From positions 1-64,000 of the forward strand of contig DJQB01000028.1 in the NCBI GenBank assembly GCA_002439875.1: DNA of 64,000 nt, given 5' to 3'. A program made the translations under genes and the position numbers. A model generated the notes under the pieces. That model had not been told where the DNA came from and searched no databases. It saw only the letters and a list, made by a program, of their open reading frames with translations. Shown piece after piece: positions 1-7,505 of this stretch. Positions within the stretch are counted from its first letter, which is position 1, and each line of letters starts with the position of its first letter. Origin of the DNA: Bacteroidales bacterium UBA6397 (GTDB taxonomy: Bacteria > Bacteroidota > Bacteroidia > Bacteroidales > UBA932).

Positions 1-2
1 TA

Positions 3-179
3 TCGGTCGCAGTATCACTCGCTGTCAGCTTTGGCCGTGATTCTGTAAAATCGATCCGTATGAAACGGTGCCATTCCTGTCTGAATTACAGCAATATGGA
101 GTATTGTGAAGTAAGTGAAACCATATCTGTTACAGTGGTTTATATTGTGTCTATCTTGGCTTCTGATTTCAAATATTAG
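3..179 (+). CDS. Partial hypothetical protein, probable prophage gene (3' end only)
   Basis: The frame is open from the window edge to a TAG at 177-179 and encodes 58 residues ending in ILASDFKY. The 5' end lies outside the window. No domain is recognised. It sits 21 nt upstream of, and in the same direction as, the next prophage gene, which supports a real gene end. Gene prediction on a longer contig would settle it. Confidence 0.45.
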   Translation, partial: SVAVSLAVSFGRDSVKSIRMKRCHSCLNYSNMEYCEVSETISVTVVYIVSILASDFKY

Positions 180-200
180 TCATTTTAAAACCATTTCGGT

Positions 201-881
201 ATGAAGTACATTCCATCAATCGCCTTCGAGGAGATGTCAGGCTCGGCGAAGGGCGTGACCGCGGCAAAGGTCCGCGGACGTAAGTACATCCGCAACCGTG
301 GCTACGGCGGCGGTTTCAAGACGGCGGCGCAGTCTTCCGTCAAGGCAATCTTCAAGCAGCTCTCGCAGGGCTGGAAAGGTCTCACCAACGCCCAGATCCT
401 TGCGTGGAACGCATTGGCAAACACGCAGAAGGGCAAGTCCGTTCTCGGAACGTCTAGCAGGATTTCAGGGGCGAACCTCTATTCGAGGCTGAACTTCTGG
501 ATTGTCAAGGCAGGTGGCGCCGCGCTCACGACTCCGCCTGTGCTTACTGGAGTGGATGCTCCTTGCGAGGCAGACCTCTCGCTGACCGCTGCGAACTTCC
601 ATTTCCAGCTGCCGGACCCGCCGGCTGAGAGGGATGACCTCAGGCTTGTCATAATGGCATCGGCTCCACAGAGTAAGGGTGTGACAAGAGCCTACAGCAA
701 GGCAGTGAGCATCGGTGCTCCGAGAACCATCGTAGATGAGCAGATCGACATCCTTGCCGACTACAAGGCCGTGCACGGGGAGGTCACCGCAGCAGCCCCG
801 AAGGTGTTCCTGAAGTATTTCTTCATCAACGTCAAGACGGGCGAGAAGTTCGGAGAGATGCTTGGGGAGATTTCGCTTTAG
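201..881 (+). CDS. Hypothetical phage-type protein, 226 aa
   Basis: A 226-residue protein starting at ATG 201. The first 60 residues are rich in Lys, Arg and Gly (KVRGRKYIRNRGYGGG), followed by a helical stretch with a Trp-containing segment (GWKGLTNAQILAWNAL). The rest is mixed with no transmembrane segment. It does not match a family I can name. Its position just upstream of a lysozyme, a holin-like and a spanin-like gene suggests a virion structural or accessory protein of a Bacteroidales prophage; that role is inferred from context only. Confidence 0.7.
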   Translation: MKYIPSIAFEEMSGSAKGVTAAKVRGRKYIRNRGYGGGFKTAAQSSVKAIFKQLSQGWKGLTNAQILAWNALANTQKGKSVLGTSSRISGANLYSRLNFWIVKAGGAALTTPPVLTGVDAPCEADLSLTAANFHFQLPDPPAERDDLRLVIMASAPQSKGVTRAYSKAVSIGAPRTIVDEQIDILADYKAVHGEVTAAAPKVFLKYFFINVKTGEKFGEMLGEISL

Positions 882-986
882 CCTTTGAAGTAATATCGTT
901 CATCGCTCCGTCACTTGGATTGTCGCCAGGAATGGCGGACTCCGGTGACGAGGCTTTGTTTTACCAATACTGTGATTATAAATGCT

Positions 987-1416
987 ATGAAAGCAAGTGA
1001 GAAAGCATATTCATTGATGGCAGTTCGAGGGACTGAAACTTGTGGCTTACAGATGCCCTGCCGGAGTCTGGACTGTCGGATACGGGCATACTTCCGGAGT
1101 GGAACCAGGAGTGGCCATCACATTAGAACGGGCGGAAGATTTCTTGAAGCTGGACATTGCGATGGTAGAGAACATCGTAAATGCCGAGTATCGAAATCTT
1201 CGCCAATGCCAGTTCGATGCCCTTGTGTCCTTCGTGTTCAATGTGGGAGGCGGCAACTTCCGCAAATCAACGCTTCTGAAGAAGGTCAAGGCGAATCCAG
1301 ACGACAACTCGATTATGGACGAGTTCCTGCGGTGGGTGTATGCCGATGGCGTTGTCCTGCCGGGACTACAGAAACGCAGACTTGCGGAGATGAGACTTTA
1401 TTTTTCGGAGGACTAA
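987..1416 (+). pseudogene. Frameshifted GH24 phage lysozyme (endolysin)
   Basis: The 5' part, starting at ATG 987, reads MKASEKAYSLMA and then leaves frame. From about 1024 another frame continues FEGLKLVAYRCPAGVWTVGYGH and runs to TAA 1416, which is the GH24 (T4-lysozyme-like) fold. Restoring two bases near 1021-1023 (Ala-Lys-Phe) would join them into a protein of about 144 residues. The catalytic Glu of FEG, the Cys nine residues on at the T4 Asp20 position, and the Thr six residues after that are all present in the second frame. That frame has a TGA at 1015-1017 and no ATG before the catalytic Glu; a GTG at 1042 starts after it. As written the enzyme cannot be made, unless the shift is a sequencing error. 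Confidence 0.8.
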
Positions 1417-1419
1417 TGT

Positions 1420-1722
1420 ATGGAGAAACTGACATTCATCGGGACTTATATCATCCCGTTGTTCACTGCGGCCGTCGGCTGGATTGTAGGCTCACGAAAA
1501 AGGAGGAACGACTTTCTGAAAGACCTTCAAGCGTCCATTGATTTGTTGTCTTCGGAGAATAGGAGACTGCTAGCGGACATCACGTCCGTGAACTCGGAGA
1601 TTGTGGCCGTCAGAAAGGAGAACGAGGAGTTGAAGGCTTCCGTTGATAGGCTATGCACGGAGAACTCTCAGCTGAAGGACGAAGTCCGGCAGCTGAGGGA
1701 ACAGATCAGGCAACAGAAATGA
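1420..1722 (+). CDS. Holin-like membrane-anchored coiled-coil protein
   Basis: A 100-residue protein with one N-terminal hydrophobic segment (about residues 5-24) followed by Arg/Lys residues and then a long heptad-like coiled coil from about 30 to the end (SSENRRLLADI, KENEELKASV, QLREQIRQQK). It starts 3 nt after the lysozyme stop, so it belongs to the lysis cassette. A holin or a tail-associated role is inferred from place and topology; there is no sequence match I can name. Its end overlaps the convergent small gene by 17 nt. Confidence 0.6.
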   Translation: MEKLTFIGTYIIPLFTAAVGWIVGSRKRRNDFLKDLQASIDLLSSENRRLLADITSVNSEIVAVRKENEELKASVDRLCTENSQLKDEVRQLREQIRQQK

Positions 1723-1915
1723 ATAAAGGCAGGTCATCGTTGTAGCTGATGCCTGCCTTTTTCAGACGCTTGCGGTCATAGACCTTTTTCGACTTGTGGG
1801 TGATAGACCTCATCAAGATCTGTTTCCCATACTTCTCAATTTCCTCTGCTCTTGAAGCCCTGCGGTTGGCCAGAAGAAAGTCCTTTTCGGTAATACGCAG
1901 TTTCTTGTTCTTCAT
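1706..1915 (-). CDS. Small conserved basic hypothetical protein, 69 aa
   Basis: A minus-strand frame starting MKNKKLRITEKDFLLANRRA and containing HKSKKVYDRKRLKKAG. Proteins with the same opening and the same HKSKKVYDRK segment are, to my knowledge, common small hypothetical proteins of Bacteroidota chromosomes and prophages. It is very basic and has no membrane segment. Function is unknown. The gene is convergent with the holin-like gene and divergent from the lipoprotein that follows. Confidence 0.6.
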   Translation of the reverse strand: MKNKKLRITEKDFLLANRRASRAEEIEKYGKQILMRSITHKSKKVYDRKRLKKAGISYNDDLPLFISVA

Positions 1916-1970
1916 AATATGAACTTGTTTCCGATTGCAAAGTTAATACAAATCATTAAACATCAGTACA

Positions 1971-2447
1971 ATGAAATTCAAAATCATACTCTTGTCCGCA
2001 TTGGCCGTGACTTCCTGCTGCCCGAAACTATATCCACACAAGACGGAACGCGCTGAGCATACCGTCACCATTACCGAGACTACCAGAGACACCGTCATTC
2101 AGGTTCAGCCGGACTCTTCAATCGTTCAGGCCCTCATCAAATGTGATTCGACAGGCCAAGCGAGATTAGAGGAGATTCGCACACTCAAAGAATCCGCAAG
2201 AGTGCAGCAGAGATTGGCTCTGAATGACAACAAGCTCACGGCGAAGGTGGTCGTAGATTCGATGGGGATCTATCTGACCTACAAGGAACGGCACAAGGCG
2301 GAGCAAGAAATCCAAGTTGTCGAGACCGTCATCGAGAAAGAAGTCAATGTCCTCAAATGGTGGCAGAAATCCCTTATGGTCCTCGGTCTGATTTTCAGTA
2401 TAGCGATTGTCGGAAACTTTCTTCTGAAATTGATGAAAACAGTATAG
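1971..2447 (+). CDS. Spanin-like lipoprotein with C-terminal membrane segment
   Basis: A 158-residue protein. Its N-terminal signal peptide ends in a lipobox-like TSCC (Cys at 16-17). The middle is helical and charged (KESARVQQRLALNDNKL; HKAEQEIQVVETVIEK), and a hydrophobic segment lies near the C-terminus (LMVLGLIFSIAIVGNFLLKLM). A lipoprotein plus a long helix plus a second anchor, placed after a lysozyme and a holin-like gene, suggests a unimolecular-spanin-like lysis protein; this is inference. It is the last gene before ssrA, so it marks the inner edge of the prophage. Confidence 0.55.
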   Translation: MKFKIILLSALAVTSCCPKLYPHKTERAEHTVTITETTRDTVIQVQPDSSIVQALIKCDSTGQARLEEIRTLKESARVQQRLALNDNKLTAKVVVDSMGIYLTYKERHKAEQEIQVVETVIEKEVNVLKWWQKSLMVLGLIFSIAIVGNFLLKLMKTV

Positions 2448-2473
2448 CGGAATCTGCTGTAAACTGATAAGGT

Positions 2474-2508
2474 TTTACAAACACGAACTTACAAAAAGTG
2501 TTTGTAAA
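2474..2508. repeat. 11-bp perfect inverted repeat beside the ssrA 3' end
   Basis: TTTACAAACAC (2474-2484) and GTGTTTGTAAA (2498-2508) are perfect complements around a 13-nt loop. The site lies 45 nt beyond the tmRNA 3' end, between ssrA and the prophage. It could be the tmRNA terminator, although there is no clean T-run on the minus strand, or a recombinase arm site of the prophage. Confidence 0.5.
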
Positions 2509-2552
2509 TCTGTTTGTGAAACCTCTAATTTACTGATATTTAATCAATATTG

Positions 2553-2950
2553 TGGAGATGGGCGGAGTCGAACCGCCGTCCAAACAACGTACCAAGAGGC
2601 TTTCTACACGTTTAGTCGTCCTTTGGTTGTCGGCTGCGGTCTGCCGGAAGACGGGCTAACCGAGGCTTATCCTTTGGGGCTTGGCCGGATTTAAAGGAGT
2701 CCTCCGGTGCGTCCTTCTTGAATGATACCCCGAACTCGGAACAGAGAAGGCGTAAAGTCCGCGGGATACTCGTCGGAACCGCATCCTAGGCGGCTCGGAT
2801 TAAGCTAATGCGACTTGGTCGATTAGGCAGCGAGTGCGTAGTTGTTATCAGCAACTAAATTTTTGGAGAACCAGTTTGGCGGGCCGGCCCTCCAAGGAGC
2901 CCGACGTGCTTACCGCCCGGAATCATTGCTGTCAAAACCAGAACATCCCC
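2553..2950 (-). ncRNA. ssrA: tmRNA (ssrA)
   Basis: Read on the minus strand the RNA begins GGGGATGTTCTGGTTTTGACAG and ends in a T-arm and CATCTCCA. The first seven bases pair with the last seven before the discriminator A (2553). The CCA end is not encoded. The tag frame GCT-GAT-AAC-AAC-TAC-GCA-CTC-GCT-GCC-TAA (2823-2852) gives ADNNYALAA and is preceded by the UAGUU resume context. Length is about 398 nt, normal for Bacteroidota. It rescues stalled ribosomes with SmpB. Its 3' end faces a prophage, which is a classic integration site. Confidence 0.95.
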
Positions 2951-2963
2951 AAGCGATTTGTGA

Positions 2964-2971
2964 CAAAGATA
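2964..2971 (-). promoter_or_regulatory. -7 box (TATCTTTG) of ssrA
   Basis: TATCTTTG on the minus strand matches the Bacteroidota -7 consensus TAnnTTTG. Its last base is 13 nt upstream of the tmRNA 5' end at 2950. Confidence 0.7.
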
Positions 2972-3304
2972 CGATGAATATTCCGAATTTGTTTCAAATC
3001 GTCAAGAAAATTTGAGGTGGAGACTAACTTTTTGGTAATGCGGAAAATAAGCATTGACCTTTGGTGAAATCAAACCGAAGATCGTTGGCTATCTGCTTGT
3101 TAATCAAAGGGTTGTCTACCACTGGTTGAGGCTGAATGAGTGGCGTGTAATATGCTCATAATCAAATAATATCACTATTGTCTATGGTGGGAAACGACTA
3201 AAGGGAAAAGACTTATGTCTTGATTTGCAAGTCGTTGCTAATCACGGCCTCTTATGATGCCGACATCCGAAATTGGACTTACTGTTAAAAAATGATACGC
3301 ATAG
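2972..3304. other. Intergenic stretch with no gene seen
   Basis: It holds the upstream part of the ssrA promoter. I see no coding frame, RNA gene or clear repeat in the rest. Confidence 0.5.
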
Positions 3305-3325
3305 CCTTAAGAATATTCCTTAAGG
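3305..3325. promoter_or_regulatory. Near-palindrome in front of the tcdA promoter
   Basis: CTTAAG-AATATT-C-CTTAAG forms a near-perfect dyad just upstream of the -7 box. It may be an operator, or a by-product of the abundant GAATATTC word. Confidence 0.3.
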
Positions 3326-3330
3326 ATTGC

Positions 3331-3338
3331 TAAATTTG
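3331..3338 (+). promoter_or_regulatory. -7 box (TAAATTTG) of tcdA
   Basis: TAAATTTG ends 6 nt before the ATG at 3345, so the transcript would start at or next to the start codon (leaderless or nearly so). Confidence 0.6.
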
Positions 3339-3344
3339 CAGACT

Positions 3345-4301
3345 ATGGCGATGAACACGATAGAAAAAGCGATATACAACCGCACGGAGCTGCTTCTGGG
3401 CGATGATGTGATGAGGGCGCTTGCCGGAACGAGGGTGATCATCTTCGGAGTCGGGGGAGTCGGCAGTTGGTGCGCGGAGGGGCTGGTGCGGAGCGGAGTC
3501 ACGAAGCTGACGGTCGTGGACTCGGACAGGATCTGCATCACCAATGTGAACCGGCAGCTGATGGCGACCACGAGGACGGTGGGGCAGGTGAAGGTGGACG
3601 CGTTGAAGGTACATCTGCTTGAGATCAACCCGAAGGCCGAGATCACAGCGATCCAGCAAATCTACTGCGAGGAGACGGCGGGGCATTTCAATCTTGATGA
3701 ATATGACTACGTCATCGATGCGGTCGATTCTTTGAAAGATAAGGCCCATCTGATCCTTAAGGCAACGGCAAGCAAGGCAAAGTTCTACTGCTCGTTGGGT
3801 GCGGCGCTGAAAGTGGATCCGCTAAAGATCAAGGTGGCGGAGTTCTGGAACGTGAGGGGTTGTCCGTTGGGGGCGGCTCTCCGAAAAAAGATGAAAAGGG
3901 CGAAGATGTTGCCGTCCAAGGAGTTCCTTTGCGTGTATGACGATGAGGTGTTACCGAACAGGGGACATTGCCAGAGTTGCGGCACGGAGAAGTGCATGTG
4001 CCCGAAGGCTCAGGACGGGCAGGGTAATCCGGATCTGCTGAATCACGAGTGGTGTTCGTCCAAGGCACAGATCAACGGTACGACCGTCCACGTCACGGCC
4101 ATATTCGGAATGACTCTTTCCGGGCTGGTGATAGATGACATCTACCACCGGGTGCTGAGGGCTTCGGCTGCGGCGGAAACTAATGTGGAACATTTGACTT
4201 CACAAGAGGAAAGGAACGTGGCTGGTGGGACGGGGGAGAAGAAAGTAGAACCGATGGAAGCGTTGAAGGATCAAACCACATCAAAAATGCCCGAGGCTTG
4301 A
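3345..4301 (+). CDS. tcdA: tRNA threonylcarbamoyladenosine dehydratase TcdA (CsdL/YgdL, ThiF/E1 fold)
   Basis: TcdA cyclises t6A37 of ANN-decoding tRNAs to ct6A using ATP. The sequence shows the E1-like nucleotide-binding loop GVGGVGSW (about residues 34-41), then DSDRICITNVNRQ, CSLGAA, and the cysteine group CQSCGTEKCMC that is typical of CsdL-like members. ATG 3345 is preferred (3351 is also possible) because it directly follows the -7 box; a TTG at 3327 would precede the promoter. About 50 residues beyond the catalytic fold form a polar, Glu/Lys-rich tail (EERNVAGG... to SKMPEA) that looks unstructured and longer than usual. A terminator overlaps the stop codon. Confidence 0.9.
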   Translation: MAMNTIEKAIYNRTELLLGDDVMRALAGTRVIIFGVGGVGSWCAEGLVRSGVTKLTVVDSDRICITNVNRQLMATTRTVGQVKVDALKVHLLEINPKAEITAIQQIYCEETAGHFNLDEYDYVIDAVDSLKDKAHLILKATASKAKFYCSLGAALKVDPLKIKVAEFWNVRGCPLGAALRKKMKRAKMLPSKEFLCVYDDEVLPNRGHCQSCGTEKCMCPKAQDGQGNPDLLNHEWCSSKAQINGTTVHVTAIFGMTLSGLVIDDIYHRVLRASAAAETNVEHLTSQEERNVAGGTGEKKVEPMEALKDQTTSKMPEA

Positions 4302-4316
4302 CGGGCATATTTATAA
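4287..4316 (+). terminator. Intrinsic terminator of tcdA
   Basis: ATGCCCG (4287-4293) and CGGGCAT (4302-4308) form a 7-bp stem followed by ATTTATA. The left arm lies inside the last codons of tcdA. Confidence 0.7.
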
Positions 4317-4363
4317 AATTCAGTCGGTATATTCATAAATCGCGGTTGAGATATTCATAAAAA

Positions 4364-4765
4364 ATGGAGCAGCAGAAGGTTTGGGACCCGTTGAGGAAGA
4401 AGGCGGTGGTACTGACACCGGAGGAGAAGGTGCGGCAGTGGTTCATCGGTGTGCTGAAGGAGCGGCTGAGGGTCCCTGAATATATGATGATGAGTGAGGT
4501 GGGGATGAAGTTCGGGGGAAAGGATTTCCGGGCGGACATCCTCATCTATGGCAGGGATACGGTTCCGCTGATGGTTGTGGAGTGCAAGCGGGAGGATGTG
4601 CCGATGAGCCGGGAGGTGCTGGAGCAGGCACTGCGGTACAATCTTGTGCTGAATGTGAAATATGTGGTGATTACCAACGGGTTGAAGACTTTCGGTTTCG
4701 CGCGCGACGGTGAATCATACACTCAGATGAAATCTTTCCCGGATTGGGAAGCCATGCAGAAATAA
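4364..4765 (+). CDS. HsdR-N-like (PD-(D/E)XK) protein, stand-alone
   Basis: A 133-residue protein resembling the type I restriction enzyme R N-terminal domain, which occurs in Bacteroidota as a short stand-alone protein. The nuclease-like core is visible: an acidic residue in FRADILIY and the MVVECKRED strand giving E-x-K (VECK), followed by a helix with QALRYNL. No helicase domain follows. It ends 1 nt before the CCA-adding enzyme and is probably co-transcribed with it. Its role is unknown; DNA or RNA processing is possible, and restriction is unlikely without partners nearby. Confidence 0.75.
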   Translation: MEQQKVWDPLRKKAVVLTPEEKVRQWFIGVLKERLRVPEYMMMSEVGMKFGGKDFRADILIYGRDTVPLMVVECKREDVPMSREVLEQALRYNLVLNVKYVVITNGLKTFGFARDGESYTQMKSFPDWEAMQK

Positions 4766-4766
4766 T

Positions 4767-6311
4767 ATGGGTGCTACAATAACACAGGGTTATCTTGACA
4801 GGCCAATCTTCGGCATCGTCTCGTCCGCCGCCGAGGAACTTGGCGTAAGGGCTTTTGTGATAGGCGGTTATGTGCGTGACTGCTTCCTCGGAAGGCCGAA
4901 TGACGACATCGACATAGTCGTGGAGGGGAGCGGAATCCGGCTCGCCGAGGCCGTGGCCGCCAAGATTGAGGAAAGGGACCACAGGCATTGCAACGTGTCC
5001 ATATTCAAAACATTCGGAACGGCCATGCTGAAGTGGCACGGGGCGGAGATTGAGTTTGTCGGGGCTCGCAAGGAGTCCTACCGCCACGATTCCCGCAAGC
5101 CGATCGTCGAGGACGGGACGCTTGAGGAGGATCAGGAGCGCAGGGACTTCACCATCAATGCGATGGCGTTCAGCCTCCAGAAGGAGGACTATGGCGCGCT
5201 GGTGGATCCGTTCGGCGGCATCAGAGATCTGGCGGCGGGTATAATCCGCACCCCCCTGGAGCCGGAGCGGACCTACAGCGACGACCCTCTGAGGATGCTG
5301 CGCGCTATCCGTTTCGCCACGAAACTCAGCACCCCTGAGCAAAAATTCACCATTGTCCCGGAGTCCCTGAGGGCGATGAGGAATATGCGCGACCGCATGA
5401 CCATCCTTTCCAAGGAGCGCATCGTTGAGGAACTCAACAAAATCCTCATCACGCCGCACCCTTCGATGGGCTTCAAACTCATGGACGAGACAGGGCTTCT
5501 TGAATATATACTCCCGGACCTTCTCAAACTCAAAGGAGTGGAATCGGTTGACGGAAAGGGACATAAGGAAATATTCTCGCATACCCTACAGGTCGTGGAC
5601 AATGTGGCGGCCTCTGAGATAGAGGGCATCGCCGCCGGCACTCTGAAGGATTTCACTCCGGACGAGGGCGGGGACAGTTTCGTGGAGTCTGTCCGCACAC
5701 AGCCGAACGTATGGCTGCGTTGGGCCGCCCTTCTGCACGACATCGGAAAGCCGGCAAGCAAGCGTTTTGATCCATCCGTCGGTTGGACGTTCCACGGCCA
5801 CGAGGTCATCGGCGCGAAGATGGTTCCAAGAATATTCAAGGCTCTCAAGATGCCTTTGAACGAGAAGATGAAATACGTCCAGAAGCTGGTCGGTCTGCAT
5901 CACCGCCCGATCGCCCTTGTGGATGAAGAAGTTACGGATTCGGCTGTGCGCCGTCTGCTGTTTGACGCAGGCAACGAGATTGATGACCTGATGCTCCTGT
6001 GCAACGCCGACATCACCTCGAAGAACCCCGTCAAAGTCGCCAAAATCCGCCAGAATTTCGAGCTAGTCAAGCGCAAGCTCGTCGAGGTCGAGGCCAAGGA
6101 CGCCATCCGCAACTTCAAGAACCCGATCACCGGTGAACATGTCATGGAGGTTTACGGCCTGGGTCCGTGCCGCGAGATCGGAGTCCTCAAGGAATATGTC
6201 AAAGAGGCCATACTGGACGGCCGGATCGGCAACAACTTCGAGGAGGCCGACGCATTCATGCGCGTCAAGGCCGCCGAGATGGGGCTTGTGGCGGTGAATA
6301 GGGGGATTTAA
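4767..6311 (+). CDS. cca: CCA-adding tRNA nucleotidyltransferase / poly(A) polymerase family with HD domain
   Basis: A 514-residue class II nucleotidyltransferase. The head carries GGYVRD (33-38) and the DxD metal pair in DDIDIVVEG (D47, D49). The RRDFTINAMAF segment and the RMLRAIRFATKL segment are the NTP-recognition motifs. An HD phosphohydrolase-type domain follows (ALLHDIGKP, FHGHEVIGAKM). In this family it repairs and matures tRNA 3' CCA ends. The tmRNA in this window lacks an encoded CCA, so such an enzyme is needed. It starts at ATG 4767, one base after the upstream stop. Confidence 0.9.
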   Translation: MGATITQGYLDRPIFGIVSSAAEELGVRAFVIGGYVRDCFLGRPNDDIDIVVEGSGIRLAEAVAAKIEERDHRHCNVSIFKTFGTAMLKWHGAEIEFVGARKESYRHDSRKPIVEDGTLEEDQERRDFTINAMAFSLQKEDYGALVDPFGGIRDLAAGIIRTPLEPERTYSDDPLRMLRAIRFATKLSTPEQKFTIVPESLRAMRNMRDRMTILSKERIVEELNKILITPHPSMGFKLMDETGLLEYILPDLLKLKGVESVDGKGHKEIFSHTLQVVDNVAASEIEGIAAGTLKDFTPDEGGDSFVESVRTQPNVWLRWAALLHDIGKPASKRFDPSVGWTFHGHEVIGAKMVPRIFKALKMPLNEKMKYVQKLVGLHHRPIALVDEEVTDSAVRRLLFDAGNEIDDLMLLCNADITSKNPVKVAKIRQNFELVKRKLVEVEAKDAIRNFKNPITGEHVMEVYGLGPCREIGVLKEYVKEAILDGRIGNNFEEADAFMRVKAAEMGLVAVNRGI

Positions 6312-6440
6312 TACAGCTTCAAGTAACATTCAAGAATAACATCTGAAGGTCATTCAAACAAGATCATCCAGGGTCACTTCCTTCTGGACTATTTCTGCAT
6401 ATTATAGCGTTTTAGACTGATTTTGCGATGAAAAATCGGG

Positions 6441-6487
6441 ATAAGTTGTCTAAATCTATGAATTTTCACGAGATTTAGACAACTTAT
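6441..6487. repeat. 16-bp perfect inverted repeat (hairpin)
   Basis: ATAAGTTGTCTAAATC (6441-6456) pairs perfectly with 6472-6487 around a 15-nt loop containing TTTTCACG. It lies 130 nt after cca and could be its terminator. Core and loop resemble the hairpin after htpG (47638-47691): both carry CTAAAT in the left arm and TTTTCACG at the loop. Confidence 0.7.
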
Positions 6488-6620
6488 TGACCTTCCGCTT
6501 TCTTGGCAATTACACTTGTTTTCCGAACATTGTTTGACTTTGTTGTTGAAGCATTAGTCTCACAATATTTGTCCTTTCTTTCTTGCTTGTTTATGATTTT
6601 TTCCATAACTTGCCACTGAT

Positions 6621-6790
6621 TATAAGAGGCTGTTTTGATTTATTTGAAATGTTCTTTGAGGTGAAAAAATCTTCATTTTCTTCCCGCTTCTTCAGTCAGA
6701 TAGCACCGCTATCCTCCTTGGAAGGAGCGGTCAAAACTGAAGTTTTTTCACTCTCAAACCTTCAAACAAACAAATCAAAACAGCTTCTAA
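6621..6790. mobile_element. MITE-like cruciform element, about 170 bp
   Basis: The two ends are long imperfect inverted repeats: GCTGTTTTGATTT (6629-6641) against AAATCAAAACAGC (6772-6784), and further in TGAAAAAATCTTCA against TGAAGTTTTTTCA. The centre has two small perfect hairpins side by side, GATAGC-ACC-GCTATC (6699-6713) and CTCCTT-GG-AAGGAG (6714-6727). No coding frame is credible. The form is that of a non-autonomous insertion or a structured RNA; I could not identify target duplications with certainty. Confidence 0.6.
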
Positions 6791-6844
6791 GTTAGGTTGG
6801 TTGAATATATCTCAAGACAACTTCTTAACAGTGAGGAATCAGAC

Positions 6845-7372
6845 ATGGAAAAAGGGATTATTATCTACAAATCAAAATATGGAGCCGCAAAAAAATATGC
6901 CCAATGGCTCCAGAGGATGACCGGTTTTCAATGTATAAGGACACGCGATGCCGCGCTGAAGGATATTTTACAGTATGACACAATCGTTTTATGCAGCAGT
7001 ATATATGCCTCTGGAATAGCAGGATTGCCTTTCTTGAAAAAGAATATAGACAGTTTGAGGAATAAGAAAATAGCGATATTTTGTGTTGGTGCCTCTCCTT
7101 ATGATGAGAGTGCGTTTGAAGAAATCAAAGCACGAAATCTGACAGGAAACCTGAAGGGAATCCCACTTTTTTACGGAAGAGGCGCCTGGGATTTAAGTAA
7201 GATGACCTTTATTGACAGGACTATATGCAAAATGCTTCAAAGGTCGATATCGAAAAAGGATCCTGACACGTATGAGCCGTGGATGAAAGCTCTTATGTGT
7301 TCGGTAGGAAAAAGCTGCGATTGGACAGATGAAAAATATCTGCTCCCGTTGTTGGACTTCCTGCGGCATTAA
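6845..7372 (+). CDS. Flavodoxin-domain protein (HemG-like)
   Basis: A 175-residue flavodoxin fold. It starts MEKGIIIYKSKYGAAKKYAQWLQ, where KSKYGAAKKYA is the phosphate-binding loop for FMN. YDTIVLCSSIYASGI and KIAIFCVGASP are the second and third strands with their flavin loops. HemG-like members oxidise protoporphyrinogen; the sequence alone does not show the substrate here. ATG 6845 gives the normal start; the open frame extends upstream into the MITE-like element. A terminator follows. It stands alone between two decayed regions. Confidence 0.75.
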   Translation: MEKGIIIYKSKYGAAKKYAQWLQRMTGFQCIRTRDAALKDILQYDTIVLCSSIYASGIAGLPFLKKNIDSLRNKKIAIFCVGASPYDESAFEEIKARNLTGNLKGIPLFYGRGAWDLSKMTFIDRTICKMLQRSISKKDPDTYEPWMKALMCSVGKSCDWTDEKYLLPLLDFLRH

Positions 7373-7392
7373 ACTTCGGCAAATGCACCACT

Positions 7393-7410
7393 TGTCCACC
7401 GGACATTTTT
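7393..7410 (+). terminator. Small intrinsic terminator after the flavodoxin gene
   Basis: TGTCC-ACC-GGACA (7393-7405) followed directly by TTTTT. Confidence 0.6.
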
Positions 7411-7452
7411 CGGCTGAAATGCGCAAATTCGCTTTTGTTTGCTGTTGAAAGT

Positions 7453-7483
7453 TTTGATTGTTTGAGAAGATAGGGTAACTTTA
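7453..7483 (+). promoter_or_regulatory. Promoter of the SNF2 locus
   Basis: A -33 TTTG (7453-7456), a 19-nt spacer and a -7 box TAACTTTA (7476-7483) match the Bacteroidota primary-sigma pattern with one mismatch. ATG 7506 follows after 22 nt. Confidence 0.55.
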
Positions 7484-7505
7484 GGAATTAAAACACACAA
7501 TAGAA

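Noticed and set aside
915..1541. A 208-codon frame over the lysozyme region
   Set aside because: Only its residues 25-36 correspond to the lysozyme start; the rest is the wrong frame of the GH24 gene.
4671..5582. A 303-codon minus-strand frame
   Set aside because: It is antisense to the CCA-adding enzyme with its complete catalytic motifs.
6583..6795. A 70-codon frame
   Set aside because: It lies over the cruciform element and its sequence follows from the inverted repeats.
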